In this document: in pieces, positions 34,922 to 36,169 of the stretch
How positions within the stretch are numbered: position 1 is the first letter of the stretch
Layout of the letters: every line of letters begins with the position of its first letter
Origin: Deltaproteobacteria bacterium
GTDB taxonomy: Bacteria; Desulfobacterota; WTBG01; CAIYCZ01; CAIRTM01
Reading direction: 5' to 3'
NCBI GenBank assembly: GCA_024276465.1
Contig: JAJRXD010000100.1
Location: forward strand, 1-36,169
DNA: 36,169 nt
Program-made: the position numbers and the translations under genes
Notes under the pieces: model-generated
Database searches by the model: none
Seen by the model: the letters and a program-made list of their open reading frames with translations, nothing else
What the model was told of the DNA's origin: nothing

Positions 34922-35956
34922 TTATAAACTCCCGTTTATATTTTCCAGCAATTCCCCTGTTTCAAGTTTTTTTATTATAAACAATAAATCTTTTTTCAAA
35001 CCCGGAGTTGCTTCTTTTTGTAGTGCTTTTAAAAAATCCAGGATCATGCTCAGTTCCTGACCTGACAAAACAATGCTGTCGCTGCTTTTCAATGCTGATT
35101 TAATCTTTGGCAGAATAATCAAAACAATCCGCGCAGTTTCCTGTTTAAGGCCTGTCCCTGTATTTAACACCTTCACTATCTCGTCTGCATGTATATAATA
35201 CAGGCAAATAAGTCTCATCCCTTCAGTTGAGCTTGCAAGTTTTATGTCTCTGAATTTCCTTATAGTTTCAAGTTCACTGCTCTCCCCAAGAACCTTTTCG
35301 ATTGGACACGTTTCCTGTTCAGGTACAGATGTTGTAGTATCAGTAAAAGGTTGATCTACAGTTGTTGTGGTTGAGTAATCTTCATTCCCTCCTGCTTCAT
35401 TTATAACAGATGTTGTAGTTGTAGCAACAGTATCGGATGGAACTGTTATAGTTGTTGTGGCAGCAGGATCCCCACTATCACCGCCACCGGAGGGTGTGGT
35501 AGTTGGAGTAACAGGTTCAGATGTGACTGTACTGGAATTATCGGGTACAGACGTAGTTGTGGCTGAAGAAAGGGGGTCAAATAAAATATTTAGCGTATAC
35601 TCCACAGGCTCTCCCAAATTAATAACGTTTAAAAAGTATGTTCCAGGATATATTGAAACGCTAAAATTGGTTTGCGGGAATGTGCCGGTGTATGTAATAC
35701 CCTCACAGTTTGGATCATATAACTCTACAACACAGTATTCAGAGGATATCCTGACCTCTAATTTACCATATTCATCAATTTGAATTTGATAACAGTCACT
35801 GTCTATTCTATCAAGTGTAGTGCTAATGGTGCTGTTATTGTTATCTATAATTTCAAATTTACCATAACAATCACAAAAATCATCCGCAAATGTTATTCCT
35901 GACATAAAACAGACAAAAAGCAATGAGAAACAAAATATCTCATGTTTATTTATCAC
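34922..35956 (-). CDS. Secreted PPC-domain protein with Thr-rich linker and CFI-box-like C-terminus
   Basis: 344 aa, start GTG with AAGGA seven bases upstream. Signal peptide 1-24 (FSLLFVCFMSGITFA). Residues about 45-127 match a bacterial pre-peptidase C-terminal (PPC) beta-sandwich: YQIQIDEYGKLEVRI, VVELYDPN, SIYPGTYFLNV and EYTLNILF. Residues 130-212 are a low-complexity Thr/Ser/Pro/Gly linker with repeated TTTSVP-type units. The end from 217 (CPIEKVLGESSELETIRKFR, then ASSTEGMRLICLYY) resembles the CFI-box-CTERM tail of deltaproteobacterial surface proteins (ILREFRD...GK...LYYKYSP), with CPI in place of CFI. It is probably a surface or periplasmic protein of unknown role. It lies upstream of the synthase operon with a 600-base gap, so it need not belong to it. 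Confidence 0.7.
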   Translation of the reverse strand: MINKHEIFCFSLLFVCFMSGITFADDFCDCYGKFEIIDNNNSTISTTLDRIDSDCYQIQIDEYGKLEVRISSEYCVVELYDPNCEGITYTGTFPQTNFSVSIYPGTYFLNVINLGEPVEYTLNILFDPLSSATTTSVPDNSSTVTSEPVTPTTTPSGGGDSGDPAATTTITVPSDTVATTTTSVINEAGGNEDYSTTTTVDQPFTDTTTSVPEQETCPIEKVLGESSELETIRKFRDIKLASSTEGMRLICLYYIHADEIVKVLNTGTGLKQETARIVLIILPKIKSALKSSDSIVLSGQELSMILDFLKALQKEATPGLKKDLLFIIKKLETGELLENINGSL

Positions 35957-36065
35957 TGCTACATCCTTTTACTTTGACTCTGCATTTGCCACCCCATAAC
36001 CGCATGTTGACGCTCTTGATAAAAGTTAATTGAAAGTATTCCAAAATTGACACAGATCACTTGAC

Positions 36066-36102
36066 AAAAAAAAGAGGTGCTTAGCAAAACCCCCTAACCA
36101 CC
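36066..36102 (-). terminator. Intrinsic terminator downstream of tRNA-Lys
   Basis: On the minus strand GGTGGTTAG (36102-36094) pairs with CTAAGCACC (36084-36076), eight of nine positions, with a 9-base loop. TC and eight T follow (36073-36066). It lies about 23 bases past the tRNA 3' end and in the right orientation to end the tRNA transcript. Confidence 0.7.
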
Positions 36103-36124
36103 CCCATATTTTTTTACTTTTTCA

Positions 36125-36169
36125 TGGGCCGTCGGAGACTCGAACTCCGAACCTACTGATTAAGAGTCA
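36125..36169 (-). tRNA. tRNA-Lys (anticodon CTT), 3' part only
   Basis: The window's last 45 bases on the minus strand match tRNA positions 29-73. The anticodon loop is CTCTTAA (anticodon CTT, Lys). The 3' strand of the anticodon stem is TCAGT, the variable loop AGGTT, the T arm CGGAG-TTCGAGT-CTCCG, the acceptor strand ACGGCCC and the discriminator A. CCA is not encoded (TGAAA follows). The 5' half lies outside the window, so the D arm and acceptor pairing cannot be checked. Confidence 0.9.

Noticed and set aside
36125-36169. tRNA-Lys 3' end as an integration site for a genomic island
   Set aside because: The cluster does lie on the 3' side of the tRNA, but I see no integrase gene and no second copy of the tRNA 3' sequence in the window, so island status cannot be supported.
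1-36169. CRISPR array
   Set aside because: No regularly spaced direct repeats were seen anywhere in the window.

Overview
The window is about 36 kb of bacterial DNA of moderate, AT-leaning composition. Its core is a long minus-strand operon for a multidomain polyketide or 'secondary lipid' synthase. My best guess for the source is a Desulfobacterota-type (former Deltaproteobacteria) bacterium. The basis is an interspersed inverted repeat of the TCATTGCGAG...GAAGCAATCTC kind, a surface protein with a CFI-box-CTERM-like tail, several TolB-like lipoproteins and a PUFA-synthase-like megasynthase. This taxonomic guess is soft, because no marker gene is present.

Layout, left to right. Positions 1-86: inverted pair of short interspersed repeats. 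242-2819: two divergently transcribed TolB/PD40 beta-propeller lipoproteins. 2913-4997: a secreted AlkP-superfamily phosphodiesterase behind a perfect-consensus sigma70 promoter (5097-5125). 5144-7782: two MFS transporters, one MelB/GPH-like and one DHA1-like, coupled by an ATGA overlap. 7889-7953: an intrinsic terminator that closes the large operon, plus a small palindromic repeat. 8073-34322: a probable single 26-kb operon read right to left.

Order of that operon from its 5' end: megasynthase 1 (2776 aa; two PfaD/nitronate-monooxygenase-like domains, KS, AT, ACP, KR, DH); megasynthase 2 (1796 aa; KS, AT, ACP, DH, PPTase); a free ACP; a cytoplasmic AlkP-superfamily hydrolase of COG3379 type; an alpha/beta hydrolase; two paralogous SDRs; a GT1 glycosyltransferase; a secreted propeller plus fibronectin-III protein; a sulfatase-like hydrolase with Thr instead of Cys at the nucleophile; a SnoaL/NTF2-like protein; a third TolB-like propeller; and an alpha/beta hydrolase interrupted by an in-frame TAA. 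The first three genes are tightly coupled (stop/start overlap of 1 nt, then a 1-nt gap).

Working model (inference): the two megasynthases build a reduced or partly unsaturated acyl chain on ACPs primed by the built-in PPTase. The free ACP, AlkP enzyme and hydrolase release it or move it to a head group. The SDRs, SnoaL-like protein and glycosyltransferase tailor it into a glycolipid or glycosylated polyketide. The secreted hydrolases, propellers and MFS proteins act at the envelope or in export. The product cannot be read from the sequence. The right end holds a secreted PPC-domain protein, a tRNA terminator and the 3' part of a tRNA-Lys(CTT) running off the window.
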